From NCBI RefSeq assembly GCF_000237925.1, contig NC_031496.1, forward strand, positions 2,956,650 through 3,020,649: a stretch of 64,000 bases of DNA. The letters run 5' to 3'. Positions within the stretch are counted from its first letter, which is position 1. The number at the start of each line of letters is the position of its first letter. The stretch comes from Schistosoma mansoni. Lineage: Eukaryota; Platyhelminthes; Trematoda; Strigeidida; Schistosomatidae. This document shows, piece after piece, positions 1-11,529 of the stretch. The position numbers and the translations under genes were made by a program. The notes under the pieces are model-generated. The model searched no databases. It was not told the DNA's origin and saw only the letters and a program-made list of their open reading frames with translations.

Positions 1-180
1 ATACTGAAGTCTCTCAACACTAATCATGAATTGGGTTTGAGGTATAGCGACAGTTTAAACGTTTTCCAGAACACTGAGTCTCAAGTGTGAAACGTAAGAA
101 ATCTCATTGGATTCATAATGATGAACGTCAATAATATGGAATGTTGATTATTATAATGTAAAAAGTGTGTCATATGCATC

Positions 181-330
181 TTTGAGTATGGTATTCGAGT
201 TCACAGTAATTGCAGGCATAATGATTCGATAAAGTTTGAAAGTATTCAAAGAAGATTCAGTAAATCTGTTTCGGGGTATTCTGACAGTAAGGATTACCAA
301 CAAAGATGTCAAACAACTCAAATCAAAACG
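181..330 (+). pseudogene. Possible C-terminal remnant of a non-LTR reverse transcriptase
   Basis: A plus-strand reading gives FEYGIRVHS, a short gap, then FESIQRRFSKSV. This resembles the thumb-region signature of CR1/Jockey-type reverse transcriptases (LEY...W, then LExxQRRxTK). The frame soon breaks and the sequence on both sides is unrecognisable. A chance match is possible. Confidence 0.3.
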
Positions 331-1452
331 TCTCGGGATAAGGTGCATTAAGTCAAACCTTATCTTTATCTACCCACTTATGAATGGTATTTCTTACTCT
401 TCGGTATTTGTCTTTTCATACTCCATCATATCATCGCACCATCTGAGCAATAAAGAGAAAGTTCTATGGATTTCGAGAATCTACACAAGCTTACGTCAGA
501 ACGTCTTCGTTTTTCGTTATTCAACCACGTGAAACAGACTCTCAGTAAATCCCTGTTGCAGGAAAACTATGATCTGGTTCAAAAGTCTCTTTATTGACGG
601 TGTGTATCACATATTGAAACGCGCATCAAACTGGATTCCACTTCTATCCACTATCCATCAATGTTTATAAAGCTTGTGACTTCAGGCAATATCGAGGCAG
701 TCCGCATAGGACGCACATATGCCAATAAGAGACTGATTAATTGCAATCCAAAATAACAATGGAAAGATACAATTAAACAACAATAGGTGAATATACTTTA
801 TTGAAATAAATGATAAGTGAGACTATAATTTATGGATGACCTTTGAGTGACGCGAAAGTAACCTTGATTCAACAAACCAAGAATGATGAACGAACTGATA
901 GATCTACATACTTTAACAATCACGGTAAAGGAGAATATATGTGGCAGACAGATGTACTGCACAACAAGTTATATGTATCGAAACACTTTAAGTAGTAGAT
1001 TCTTATGATAAATACTATTTAGTTCTACACACTGGGACCTTCTTTCCGAAGTGAAGTTAGACAATGACTCGTGAAAAAAGTGCGGCAACAAAACCATAAG
1101 ATATATTATTTGAAGTAAGTGAGAACGGAAAGGTAGATAAACATCCTGTTGATGAGATCATGTTCTACATTGTAGGGATATGACGTTCAAATGAATTCCA
1201 GTTTTTAAGTCTAGGTAAAGTCGGACAGATCATATGCTGTTGTAAGTTTACAAATGAGAGACAATTATGGGTAAGTCTTTATGGACTTATCATTCACCTA
1301 GTCAAGGCAACCATCCAAATTCCCCTGTTTAGGCTAGTCCAGCCATCTACATTAATTCATCATCTAAAACAAGGAATATTTGAGCGAATAATTTCTTCCA
1401 ATAGCTTGATCATCAGACTCGAAAGTTATGTATTTATAACTACCATATTGTA
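331..1452. other. AT-rich stretch, nothing recognised
   Basis: No splice-consistent exon, no transposon domain and no repeat shared with the rest of the window was seen. Confidence 0.4.
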
Positions 1453-1548
1453 GGCCCCCAAATGCCCTGGTACGACCGAGAGTGGAGAGAGTCCGCTCTC
1501 CCTCTCCAAATGCTCCCACATGGCCACGCCTATATAGCCTCTGTCAGG
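1453..1548 (+). mobile_element. S-type SINE-like repeat, 5' fragment
   Basis: Starts with the same block as the full copies (CCCCAAATGCCCTGG, then a GAGAG...CTCTCCCTCTC hairpin and TATATAGCCTCTG). It stops after about 100 nt, so it is truncated. In this orientation full copies end in an AAATA-rich tail. Confidence 0.75.
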
Positions 1549-3682
1549 TCTCAACGTCTGAAACGTTTTTGAAGAAAGGGTAGTAAAAATCGTTGTAAGT
1601 TGGTGTTATGACCAATATAGTAAAATCATGTCAATGTAATACAAGACGGAAATATTGTGTCGGATTAATTGTAGGAACCAAACGAACATATTTAAAAGGG
1701 GGAAATGTTGTCAGGGTAATTGTGATACGAAAATCGTATGACAAGAAATATGATTATTCAATTAAGAATGAGGTAGGGGAGAGATAAATATAAGAGATTT
1801 GGCTGACAGTTTAGGAAATGTGTCTTAGAGGGTCAATATAGCTCTTCCAAATACATAGGTCTTGTGGTGGTCGATATTCGATATTACCCCTAAACTTCGT
1901 ATATTGTTCGTCTTGATAACCGTTACTCGTTAACGTCCTAACGGTGTATAAATCAGAAGACGAATACGAAGGGTTGATTTCGTTTATTATTGGACCACAC
2001 ACAGATATCCAATATTACAGGCACGTTAAGCAAGCATGAAGGAGCAGTGCCGTAAAGCAGGCGAGTGAGGGAGAGTCGAATGAGCGAGAGATCAATCGAT
2101 CAAGTAAGCGGGTACAGTACAGTGCAGTGAACATGACTAAGATGTACATATATATACAAATGGAAAAGCAGGAATCATCGAATCAATTAAGCGATTAATA
2201 GTAAAGCTAGCAGAATGAATACATGCGTAGGCAGTAAGCAATGCTCAAGCGTACATAATGAAGGTACAATAGTATAAATAGGTTGTTGTTGTTGTACGAA
2301 TGACTGTCCGTCAAATAAGTTAGCAAAAGGGCTTATCCAAGTTAGATGTAAACAAACTCAATTTTATGTGAGCTGCTCCAGTCTCATTTTCTTGAGTTGA
2401 TCCTCGATTGTTTAATATAGAAACAGATTTAACCCACTCAATTTAGTAAATAGTTAAGAACTTGATATAAAACAGGGAATTTGCTGTCTCAATTCAGAGT
2501 TCACTACCTAACAGGTGAAAAAGTAAAACACTTAATAAATTTAGTGACCAACTTTCTTAACCATGCTAGTACATCTTCATGACGGAGCAAGCAAAAGGTC
2601 CTCTGAGCACGGCCTATGTAACTAGCTTTTGGGAATAAGACCTCCCACTCGATCTACATCATCTTTCTTTGCATAGATAGTTGGTCAAGAGTATAAGCTT
2701 ACATCGGTGGACGAGTCATCATAGCACCATACATAATACGGCTGTTCCAATTTCTGGTGTGACAAACTCCCACTGGTTGCTGACTTGCTCGTCGTTTTAA
2801 ATTTTTTTAATAGGAATCCAAACTTCTACTGGCGGTAATAGATTTATAGAACGAAAGACATTCACAATGTTCCCAGTTATTGTGTCTTAGCTAGTGACAG
2901 CTTTTTGTATTCTTAAAACTATTTGTCTTTCTAATCAGTAACTAAGTAAATGCTCATTAGGAAGAAATGAGTTTTTACTTTTTCCCAGAGATTTGTTGTA
3001 TGACAGAATCTATCGTCTAGTTTAAATGTCGCTTTATTGAAGAGATCTAGGCTATGGAACTGCACAGTGCCTTTCCAAGACTAAGTTCGCGCTCCCTTTT
3101 TATTCTTGGTTATATGTCCGGTAGCTCGAAATGGAAACGTTTGTTTCTTCAATGCAGTAAGTTCCGCAACAAGCTACAGACAAGAATTTTAGGGATCCAA
3201 CTTAAGAATGGATGGGTAACGAACACTACCCTTGACGGGATGTGCTAGCATATTATGCTTTTTGAAAAGAAGGATTCTCAGCTTTCATATGGCACTAGGC
3301 AGTAACTTGTCAACCATGCAAGATTCTGTGTAGTAGATAAGGAATCGTATTTGAATCACACTGAGTATTAGCTCATTCTTTTTGACCCCGATTGTTTCTT
3401 GAGTCACATCAGCTAGTTATTATCTTAATTAGTATCACTGTTTTTAACGATTTCTGCTTGTCATTGTAAATCTTTTCCGTTGTGCTGTGTGGGCCACTTC
3501 GACTGTTTTTACATTGTTGATAAGTGACAACGAATCAAAATTAAATAATGGACAATGTTAGAGCGCAGTAACTCAAAAATCTTCAGGCAAAATAAGAGTA
3601 CCAACTTGACATCAGTCGACTGCTATATATCATAACTTATGAGCAACATTTCATTGAGCACCGTTTAATAGTCATATAAAAA
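1549..3682. other. Unannotated AT-rich stretch
   Basis: No recognisable gene. Around 2030-2150 there is a purine-rich low-complexity patch (GAGTGAGGGAGAG, GTACAGTACAGTGCAGTG). An open stretch at 3054-3248 shows no family resemblance. Confidence 0.4.
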
Positions 3683-4200
3683 ATTATTTATTAATTTAAA
3701 CATAAATATTCACACAAAAGGGCACTGAATACATATGCACCGCACAAATTTCACTTGATTTGTGTGAGGGCTGTGATACTGCCCAGGTGCCCAAACTGAA
3801 GCAGGTAGTTTTCTTAGGGGGTCACACCCGGAGCCTTTGACCTAAAGATCTGATCCACAAGGCAGTGGAGCATCGTAAAGAGATGCAGTCACATGGTAGC
3901 CGGTGACCAACGATTGATTCATACGCCATTTGTTCCCTCAGGATCGTGGAGCCAATGTGCACCATTGGTTTGGAATCAGGGTTCTCCAACTCCCCTAGGT
4001 GAACCTTCCGAGTCCACCAACCCGATTAAGGCGCCGGACATTCGCTTTTCGTTCTATCAATTTCGTAAACAACACCCCCGCCACGGGAAGGCAGTGAGTA
4101 GGACTTCCCTGGCAGAGGCTTTATACGCGTGGCCATATGAGAGTATTTCGAGAGGGAGAGCGGACTCTCCACACTCTCGGCCGTACCAAGGCATTTGGGA
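3683..4200 (-). mobile_element. S-type SINE-like repeat, near full length
   Basis: About 520 nt. It carries the family's AT-rich tail at its left end (reverse complement ends in AAATAA-type repeats after TACCAATATTTATG-like sequence) and the GC-richer head near 4100-4200 (GGTACGGCCGAGAGTG on the minus strand). Nine other full or partial copies in the window share the order of blocks. The tail suggests a retroposed element read on the minus strand. It contains a long plus-strand open frame that recurs in other copies but looks incidental. Confidence 0.8.
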
Positions 4201-4322
4201 TTATCAGAAAGGTGAAACACCACCTACACATTTTAGAAATAATTATCTTGCAGGAAAATATTGGTTGTTAGATTTATATGTACAAATAGATAGGTGGGGA
4301 TTACTTGATATTTACATCCCTT

Positions 4323-4325
<3 letters not shown>

Positions 4326-4357
<32 letters not shown>
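4326..4357. repeat. (AT)n microsatellite
   Basis: About 32 nt of alternating TA. Confidence 0.95.
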
Positions 4358-4360
<3 letters not shown>

Positions 4361-5192
4361 GTGGGAGGACTTGCAATTTCTTTTTGATAAAGTTGGTCAC
4401 ATGTAACAAGCACTGAAGACTTACAAACTCACTAACTGATTCACTACTTTTACCTACGACCCTAGGTTTAAACTCAGTATATCTCACTCGATTGTCTCAT
4501 CATCCGTGAGCAATGTTTCAAAGGCACTTAAGATCAAATACATGAAGCCTACAAGTTCATTATTATATGCCATAATCTTATGATCGTAACACAATACAGT
4601 GGATTGTTGAACAGGATACTCGTCTCTTGATTGGCTACGGAACATCTTACTTATACGACAAGTGACACAATCCGAACAGAGTGAACTTTCTAGTTCTATG
4701 ACGAAATTATAGCAGCTACTAGCCAATCAGGTCTGACGAGACAAATAATTAACTGTTTAAAGATCCCCATCATAATTAAAGATTGGTATTAATATTAATT
4801 TATCTAAGGTAATAATCTAAACAGTGGCCAGGTTGGGGGGGAGGCAAAGTACATCGTCTTAAGTTAAAGCATGTGAATTTAGGATTGTCAAACAGAATAG
4901 AATAAAATTGTTAATGTTGATATGACTTATATGGAATGTTAGCTTGAATTAGCTTATATGTTAAGTGCAAATTTACGATTCGAGATCAGAATAAATGTGT
5001 CAGATAAGGTGAGAAAAATAATAGTGCAATTACAATCCCACCAAATGCTTAATGGAAGACTATATTGTGTAATAAGATGGGATGAACGTTAAGTAAACGA
5101 ACCACGTATTAGGGAGATTAATAAGGACGTTTAACCAATAGCAATGGTAGTAATGATAATAATAAAATTATTGCTTAATTGACCTTGAAGTT
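4358..5192. other. Unannotated stretch
   Basis: AT-rich, with a GGGGGG run near 4835. No exon or transposon signature was recognised. Confidence 0.4.
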
Positions 5193-5257
5193 CAGTCAGT
5201 CAGTCAGCTACAACGTAGGACCAGGCACACATATGCATCGGTCCAAGTTGCCTTGAC
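5193..5257 (-). mobile_element. RTE retrotransposon 3' terminus (tiny fragment)
   Basis: TCAGTCAGTCAGTCAGC followed by TACAACGTAGGACC matches the 3' end of the RTE element at 44.57 kb nearly base for base, including its (GACT)n-type tail. The copy is truncated after about 60 nt. Confidence 0.75.
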
Positions 5258-5424
5258 CTTGAAGTTAGCCAGGGGAGGAGAAGCGGTTGAAGTTATACCT
5301 TTTGTACTCATAGCTAAGGTTTCTTAATCCGGATGGCTAGTGCTTCAGTCTTTTGAAGGACTTTAAGTTTGACAAGCTTTGGCGAAAAAATTACTGACCC
5401 GATAAATAATTGAAAAGGATTGGT

Positions 5425-6300
5425 TTATATTGCACTAAGACTAATTTGCACTAAATGGGCCAATATCGAGCTGTTCACTTTCTTCATCACACATCTGCTT
5501 AACCACACTGGGAGGTGTTTGCGAGTACGAAAATGTAAATTCCTAGAACTTCGATCAATATAACTTGCGCCACAGGAGCAGTCCAACTGATTAATACAAA
5601 ATGAGATGGTCATTCATTTTTTAGCCTAAGTGTCAAAATTGTGCGTGTAGAAAACACTAATCGTAGTTTATCGGTGTTGAAAGATTTCTGATTGTTCTGC
5701 GTAATCTCTGAGTTAATATTTCGCTAGACGCATCCCCTCTGAATTGTAGGCGCATGAACAGGGATTTCTTATTCACAGTTATTACTTCGTCTATTCTCAC
5801 ATTCGTGATCATATATTGAGTTGAGAACTTCCCAGGGTATCCGTTCTCCCTAAAAGTATTACGTAAAGTGTTTAGCTCTTCAAATATATCCGTAGAACAT
5901 ATAGTGCGTCTTCGGTAACTAACAGTTTTGATCACGTTTCTCTTATACTATAGAGGTACAAAGCCAAGGAAATATGTGTACTGCTCTGTCCAGCCATTTT
6001 TCATGTTTAAATTCCTTTTTAATGATCCATCAGCGCTCTCGGTTAAGAGGACGTCCAAAAAGGCGATTCCATGATCACTCTTCTTCAGATCTAAACTCAA
6101 TGGCTGAATGTACTTCATTCAACTGCCTAAGAACCTCTTGCTGTGACGTATTATCTTTACAGAAGATGAACCTATCATTCATATACCGACAGTAAAATGT
6201 GAATTTTTGAATTATCTTTTTGAGTGGAACATTTCCTAGTTTGACTGGAAAGATGTCAGCTAGTATAGGACCCAGTGGTGAACCCATTGCAACACTATCC
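5425..6300 (-). pseudogene. Penelope-like element: reverse transcriptase and GIY-YIG endonuclease remnants
   Basis: Read on the minus strand from 6300 down, three blocks follow in Penelope order. (1) RT core with DSVAMGSPLGPILADIF, then FTFYCRYMNDRFIFC, where the catalytic YxDD has become YMND. (2) The RT-to-endonuclease linker at 5657-5935, with LRNTFRENGYP and a K-SLFMRLQFRGD-like segment. (3) A GIY-YIG-type endonuclease at 5425-5613 with a CSCGASYI core and a downstream RKHLP histidine. The blocks lie in different frames with stops between them, and the RT aspartate is lost, so it is inactive. PLEs pair an RT with a GIY-YIG nuclease and often carry hammerhead ribozymes in their terminal repeats. 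Confidence 0.8.
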
Positions 6301-7762
6301 TGTCGTCGGATTATTAATTTGGATATTTAATTGTAAAATCTGAAGAGAATTTGTCGAAGAGAATATTCTTCGTTCAAATACTTAACTCCTTATTGTCAAA
6401 CCGGGTGCCTATACAGACCAATCTTATAGCAACGTCCTGAATCTGGAAGGTGAGAGAAGTATCGCACACATTCTTGCATTGTTACTCAAGGCGTTCAGAA
6501 GACGATCTTTTGTTAATGTTTTCACTAAACATATCTACGTCGTCCATGTTACTAAATAAGTTTACAGGAAGGTGAATAGTCACTCTAAAGTCAGTGTAAT
6601 TTCTAGGAAATCAGTGGCAAAAACTAAATAAAAGTGGATAGCGTACAGGCCTAATGAATACCATTTGGGGTTACCTATTCTAATTACAAATCACCATAAT
6701 TTTTGATCGGCATAAATCTTCTGAAGATTGGTCTTTACGTCAATAAATATAATTCAAACCGGGTGTCTACTTATATCTGTTCCCAAATCTACCAAACGGC
6801 AAAGTTTCGATCAATATATCAGCAAATAAATCTTAAAATAACTTGATTCTCCCTGACATTTTGTCCCTGAGCTGCAGCTTAGCGTCGGATGACTACGGCG
6901 ACCAAAACCTTAGGTTATATGTGGTTATCAAACGAGGATGTCTGCCCCTTCTTATGCTGGAACGATTAGTGATCGAGTAGTGAAAAAGCTCGTTAAATGT
7001 CTAGCATTGGAGGACCGTGTTTGTTAAAAATACAGAGCATTTAACGATAGCTAGTGTGGAGAACTCATCAAACTGATGGACTATAAGTAGTTACAGCTTG
7101 AAAGGATAAAATATCTAGTTGTCAGTCACAAGTGTTATTTTTCAGTCTAAACAGTACCTTGGTTGGAAAAAATCTCAATAAACTTCCGAAACAGACTACA
7201 AGTCTGTGCTCCCTAGTGACTGGTTCTCAGACAGATTTTCGAAATTTTTGTGAGTTGTGAAGCAGTTAACCGCTAGTGGCGTTGAACGATTGTCCAATTG
7301 ATCGCAAGTCGTTTGAGGTTATACGGATGAATTAAAGTATCCTAGCTCAATGTTATAAGAGTTCTGAGCTTATCACGAAAATTAATATTTCTTTTCGAAC
7401 CCCGACAACATTGTTGATGCGAAATCCCAAGGAGTCCCATACAGAAATGAAATAGCTTCCCAGTACTTCCTGGTTTTCAAAGGCATACCGAATAACGAAC
7501 ATACCAGTGCGTACATGTCTACTAAGTTGCGTCTATTAGTGAAATAACATAATACAGAAACTAGACCACAAACATACTTAAATAAAACCCAACACGCCTC
7601 CACATATACTTGAGAATAAATAAAACATTATTCATCAACTTTATAAAATCTTATTGATAGGGATGTAAATAATTAACATTTTACTATATTACATGAAACT
7701 GTACAAGGATTTTAACTTGAAATATAAGTCAAGAAATATGAACTATTTACAAAAATATTTAG
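6301..7762 (-). other. Decayed upstream part of the PLE, then 3' flank of MEPCE
   Basis: Minus-strand translation just above 6300 gives scattered RT-like fragments with many stops. 6900-7762 lies downstream of the MEPCE stop and probably holds its 3' UTR. No other gene is supported. Confidence 0.35.
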
Positions 7763-9489
7763 TCAACAATTAGATGTTGAATCTGGTTCACAGGTAGGAG
7801 TTGACACAGGATCCACAACGGCGATAAGTGGAGAAACACTGGGTAAGACTGTCGGACTTAAAACAGTGCTAGAGGCACATATATGTCTGCTCATCGGGGA
7901 ACTCCCCGTAGTGAATGGAGTGCCTACATTATAAACTGGTGTCTGTGGAAGATAACACACTGGTGGAGGCTCCCGACCATGTGGACTGTGAGGTGAGTTA
8001 AAACTTTGCCAATTATGTACCTCAGAACGGAAATCATTGCGAATGGATGCCGGAGTTGCTCCGTAGGACTTTGAACATAGGATTATTTTGCGCCGGAATG
8101 GTTCATTAGGCCTAGGATCTTTGATAGTATCGAAATAAGAAAACCCAAGATCTACTAGTAAAGGTTCAAGATTTGATGGATTGATTTTCAAAGTTTCATA
8201 AATGGATCTGTGTTTAGCCTGCTAAATAAACTTTACAAAGTGAATGCTTACCGTCAGTCGGGTCCTCTTATATGATGATTTGGGTTGTGGCTCAAGAATT
8301 AGGTGTCCACCTGGTTTAAGGCGGTTGAAGGCACGTCTAAAGAACCTCATAAGACCAGGATCACCATGATTAAGATGAATCCATTTGGTAACACTGAAGG
8401 CCATGATTGTATCATACTCAGGTTCATCATTCGTAGTTGACTCATCAATCCAATTAGCAACTTGGAAGTTAATTTTTTCATACCTGACATTAGATTCTAT
8501 ATCCCAGCGTAATTTCTCTCTTTGCATACTTTGGGCGTTTGCAATTAATTCAGCATCACAGTCAAACGCATCTATTTTCTTGACTTCTGGAAACTTTTCA
8601 AGCACACCAAACGTAAGTGTCCCGTTATGACATCCGTAGTCTGCTACATCTTTACCCACGAACCACTCAGGCATTAAATAAGGAAGTCTATCATTTGGAT
8701 CGCGACGTCTGTAGTAATCACAATAATTTCCTGTTGTGGGAAGGAAACCCCTGATACAACGACCAACGGTGTAACACTTAGAGGCCCGCATAGGACGTCT
8801 ACGTATAAGGCGATGAGACTGTCGTTTCGAATGACAATCCAACTTTCGACCGCTGAGACGAGGTGATCCCGAGTCTTTTGACGCGCTTGAAGTCTGAATG
8901 CCATGGTTCTGAGGACTACCACAATCAACATCACCGGCAACACTAGCAGCTGGTGTGTTCATACGCGAGTCGCCACGAAGCGGTGACAAACCTTCCACTC
9001 GACGGCGTTCCGTCTCTTTCATTAGGTCTTGCAAATTTAAGGGATCACTGGGATTTAAGGTGTTTTTTGATGCTCGAACACTTCTTTTTCTTCGGTTTAG
9101 AAAACGAGAGCGAGTGAAAGAGTTGTCTCTTTTTGCTCTAACACGATTTATGTGATGTGGCCGAATAGCTAAGTGCGTCAGTAGTGGTATTTGACTTCCA
9201 AGTAAACCAGGAGCGTTGGCAAATGAAGTGATTAGTCGAACATCATGCCTCACTCCCGGCGGTCGATTGACTGTAGGGTGTGGATACCAATTTCCGAAAT
9301 GTCTTGAAGCAACACCTCTTGGCTGAGGGAAGCAGTAAGAGCGAGCAGACACTGAAAATCGTGAAATTGGATGGGTAAATTAGAATACCGTAAGTTGAAT
9401 TACACAACAATAACTCATAAAACATGCAAAATATAGTATTTACCTCTATGCTCACGAGAATAACTTGCAGAACCGCGCAAATGACGCAT
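7763..9489 (-). CDS. MEPCE: MEPCE/Bin3 family RNA 5' methylphosphate capping enzyme
   Basis: SAM-dependent methyltransferase predicted to methylate the gamma phosphate at the 5' end of 7SK-type small nuclear RNA, in the nucleus. Model: exon 1 9444-9489 (ATG at 9489), intron 92 nt, exon 2 8252-9351, intron 33 nt (8219-8251, GT-AG), exon 3 7763-8218; 533 aa, phases agree. The first ~200 residues are basic and low complexity. Then come GNYCDYYRRR (~223), SAM motif I-like VADYGCHNG (~251), the post-I acid FDCDAE (~278), the family signature VTKWIHLNHGD (~336) and LEPQPKSSY (~368). Exon 3 completes the Bin3 C-terminus with LGFSYFDTI and FRRKIILCSKS, followed by a ~90-residue Pro/Ser/Thr-rich tail. 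Motif I is unusual: family members typically have D-x-G-C-N-x-G, here DYGCHNG. Exon 1 was chosen because exon 2 has no ATG at its head and is preceded by TTTTCAG. Confidence 0.92.
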
Positions 9490-10189
9490 TAATGCGCAAA
9501 ATATCAATTAATCCGACGAAGATGGCCGACATTCAAAAATGACTACACTCCAAGTTATCTAAGTTGGACGGAATAAACAAAAGCGAACCCTTGTAAGTCT
9601 CTCTTGATCAGCAGTTTTGGCCGATGAAAATATTTTACTACTTATAAAGAGCATTTCTGAGAAAAATGGTCGACGGTCATTCTGAACTTGTTTTTGTTGA
9701 GACCTTGTCTTTCAAGATGCATATTTCAGATTCGGATCTGTGTATTACGATAAGAGGGCCCGTGGCCTGCGTTGGCAACTTTCTGTTAAGCTTCTGAGAG
9801 TTACTGTTTTTCTCTTGAATGAATCGAGTGAAGGGGCGGACACCAATTCTTAGGATAACAGGTTCCAAGAATTGACGACTCTGTGTGAAAACTTGTATGC
9901 CACATGTATTTTGCTCATTCATGGCTGTTGTACTGAGTTTCTGATCTGGTAAGAAGATACATGACGTATCAAATCTAAAATCATTACGTAGTATTCTACA
10001 TGTCAAAATCAGACCCCTGCTTAATATGTGGCAAGGCCGAGTAAATAGGTCAAAATTCTCAAGCTGCTCTTTGTATGGTAAAGCCCGAGGTTCTGGAATT
10101 CTACGGGTAGCCGACTTCTCTAGGCTTTTCAAAGTACGGGTTACCATTCAAGCAGAAATTTGCAGCCTGAACATAGTTTACAAGTTCCG
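9490..10189. other. Upstream flank of MEPCE with an unassigned 156-codon open frame
   Basis: A minus-strand ATG-initiated open frame spans 9677-10147. It is basic and resembles no known family. Its position just upstream of MEPCE on the same strand makes an unknown gene possible, but it also abuts gypsy-derived sequence. Not called as a gene. Confidence 0.3.
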
Positions 10190-10990
10190 ATCTTATTTAG
10201 GACCAATGGGGATCCTCTTCGTACATGGTCTCTAAAAGGAGTAGTACTGATTGGTGCACAACTGGCGATTATCAGCCACTTAATACGAAAATCATCCCTA
10301 TTGTTTCCCATCACCACATATTTACGACCTGACGAGTAACTTGAAAGGTACGACTGTCTTTTAGAATATCGACCTGGTTAAAGCATATAGCCAGATGCGT
10401 ATGGTTGCGGACGGCATCCCGGAAACGCTCATCATCGGTCCCTTTAGACCCCACAAATCCTTCCGGTTTGAGAAATGCTGCTCAAACATTCCAGTGATCC
10501 GTTGATGTCGTTTTTGGAGGTCTCGACTTGATACATGCATACGTCGGTGATTGTCTGGTCTTAAGTCAGAGAAGAGAATCCCGTCTCCAGCATGTAAACC
10601 TTGCTTTCCAACGACTCGAAAAACATGGCATTTCTGTAAACATTTAGGAATGTCAGATTGGAATCGACTTCCTTCACTTCTTCGGGTATAATATTAACGC
10701 CCTAGGTATTTAACCTCTATAACATAAAGTGGCGTCTCTTCTGGATTACCCGAGATCGACCACAACTAAGTATCTGTGTCCATCCGACAGACTGGTAACT
10801 TTTCGTTGACAGCCTGTACTGGTTTGTGCGTCCCTTATCAGACCACTCACAGACCGACCTTGTGGAATGTAATAACAATCAACTTGGACGACGATTATGG
10901 GATTTAATTTGTCCAACTGATATACTACCAGAATTGTAAACGAGATACTGGCGATCCTAGAGTCTACGTGAATGGTGTAGTCAGAACAAG
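10190..10990 (+). pseudogene. Ty3/gypsy reverse transcriptase remnant
   Basis: Plus-strand frames jump through a recognisable gypsy RT: SYMVSKRS then TGDYQPLNTK (family form ...GDYRRLN), LKGTTVF (in another frame), GLRNAAQTFQ, and HAYVGDCLV, where the catalytic YxDD has become YVGD. Several stops and frameshifts. The missing aspartate makes it dead. It is diverged from, but the same broad type as, the element at 32.1-34.5 kb. Confidence 0.75.
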
Positions 10991-11309
10991 GATAACTTGG
11001 CTTTAAACTTTATCTGTTTCTAAACATAAAAACAGTTAGATTGGTACAATAATTAAAGAATTACAGTCGTTAAGTGAGACGCGCAAACATACCGACCAGT
11101 ATTGCGTGTGTTATCTAAATGAATAAAAATTATAAGTCACACTAATATAATAAAATGATAATTTCTTTCAATTAGTGGGTCACATGCAACAGGGATAGTT
11201 CACAGCCAAATCAGGCCGGATTAAGGTGATGGGAGCTTAACCAACGATTTCATTGGTTAGTTATGGACATAACTAACAACGATAAGTAAAAAGCATTTGC
11301 TGCGGTGTG

Positions 11310-11529
11310 AACAGTATCATCAGGTCAAATACACTTGCACACCAATACACTCAAGCGTTCACAAATATTGCCGTAGGATCAGAGGAGTCTTACAACAGTG
11401 AGTACACCAAGCTTCGCAAACATAAGTATCCTTCTCCAGACGGTTTCAAGACACTGAATCCAGTTATAGCTTCTTCGGTATGGAATTCCTAGCTGTTTAT
11501 TGCGCTGTACGGCTATTCCAACACTCTAT
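11310..11529 (+). repeat. Left arm of a 220-bp inverted duplication
   Basis: Reverse complement of 13161-13380 over 220 bp with one difference (11482 G, equivalent to an A on the minus strand at 13208). It holds the exon-like frame starting IIRSNTLAHQY; here the frame runs through TGG to VWNS and a TAG stop. Outer ends read AACAGTATCATC on both arms. No obvious target-site duplication. Confidence 0.93.

Noticed and set aside
3893-4387. Long open frame in S-type repeats (repeated at 37, 50, 51, 53, 54 and 55 kb)
   Set aside because: It recurs only because the repeat recurs. It breaks differently in each copy, runs antisense to the inferred retroposon orientation and shows no protein-family motif.
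9677-10147. 156-codon ATG-initiated minus-strand frame as a gene
   Set aside because: No recognisable domain, no splice context and close to gypsy-derived DNA. Noted but not called.
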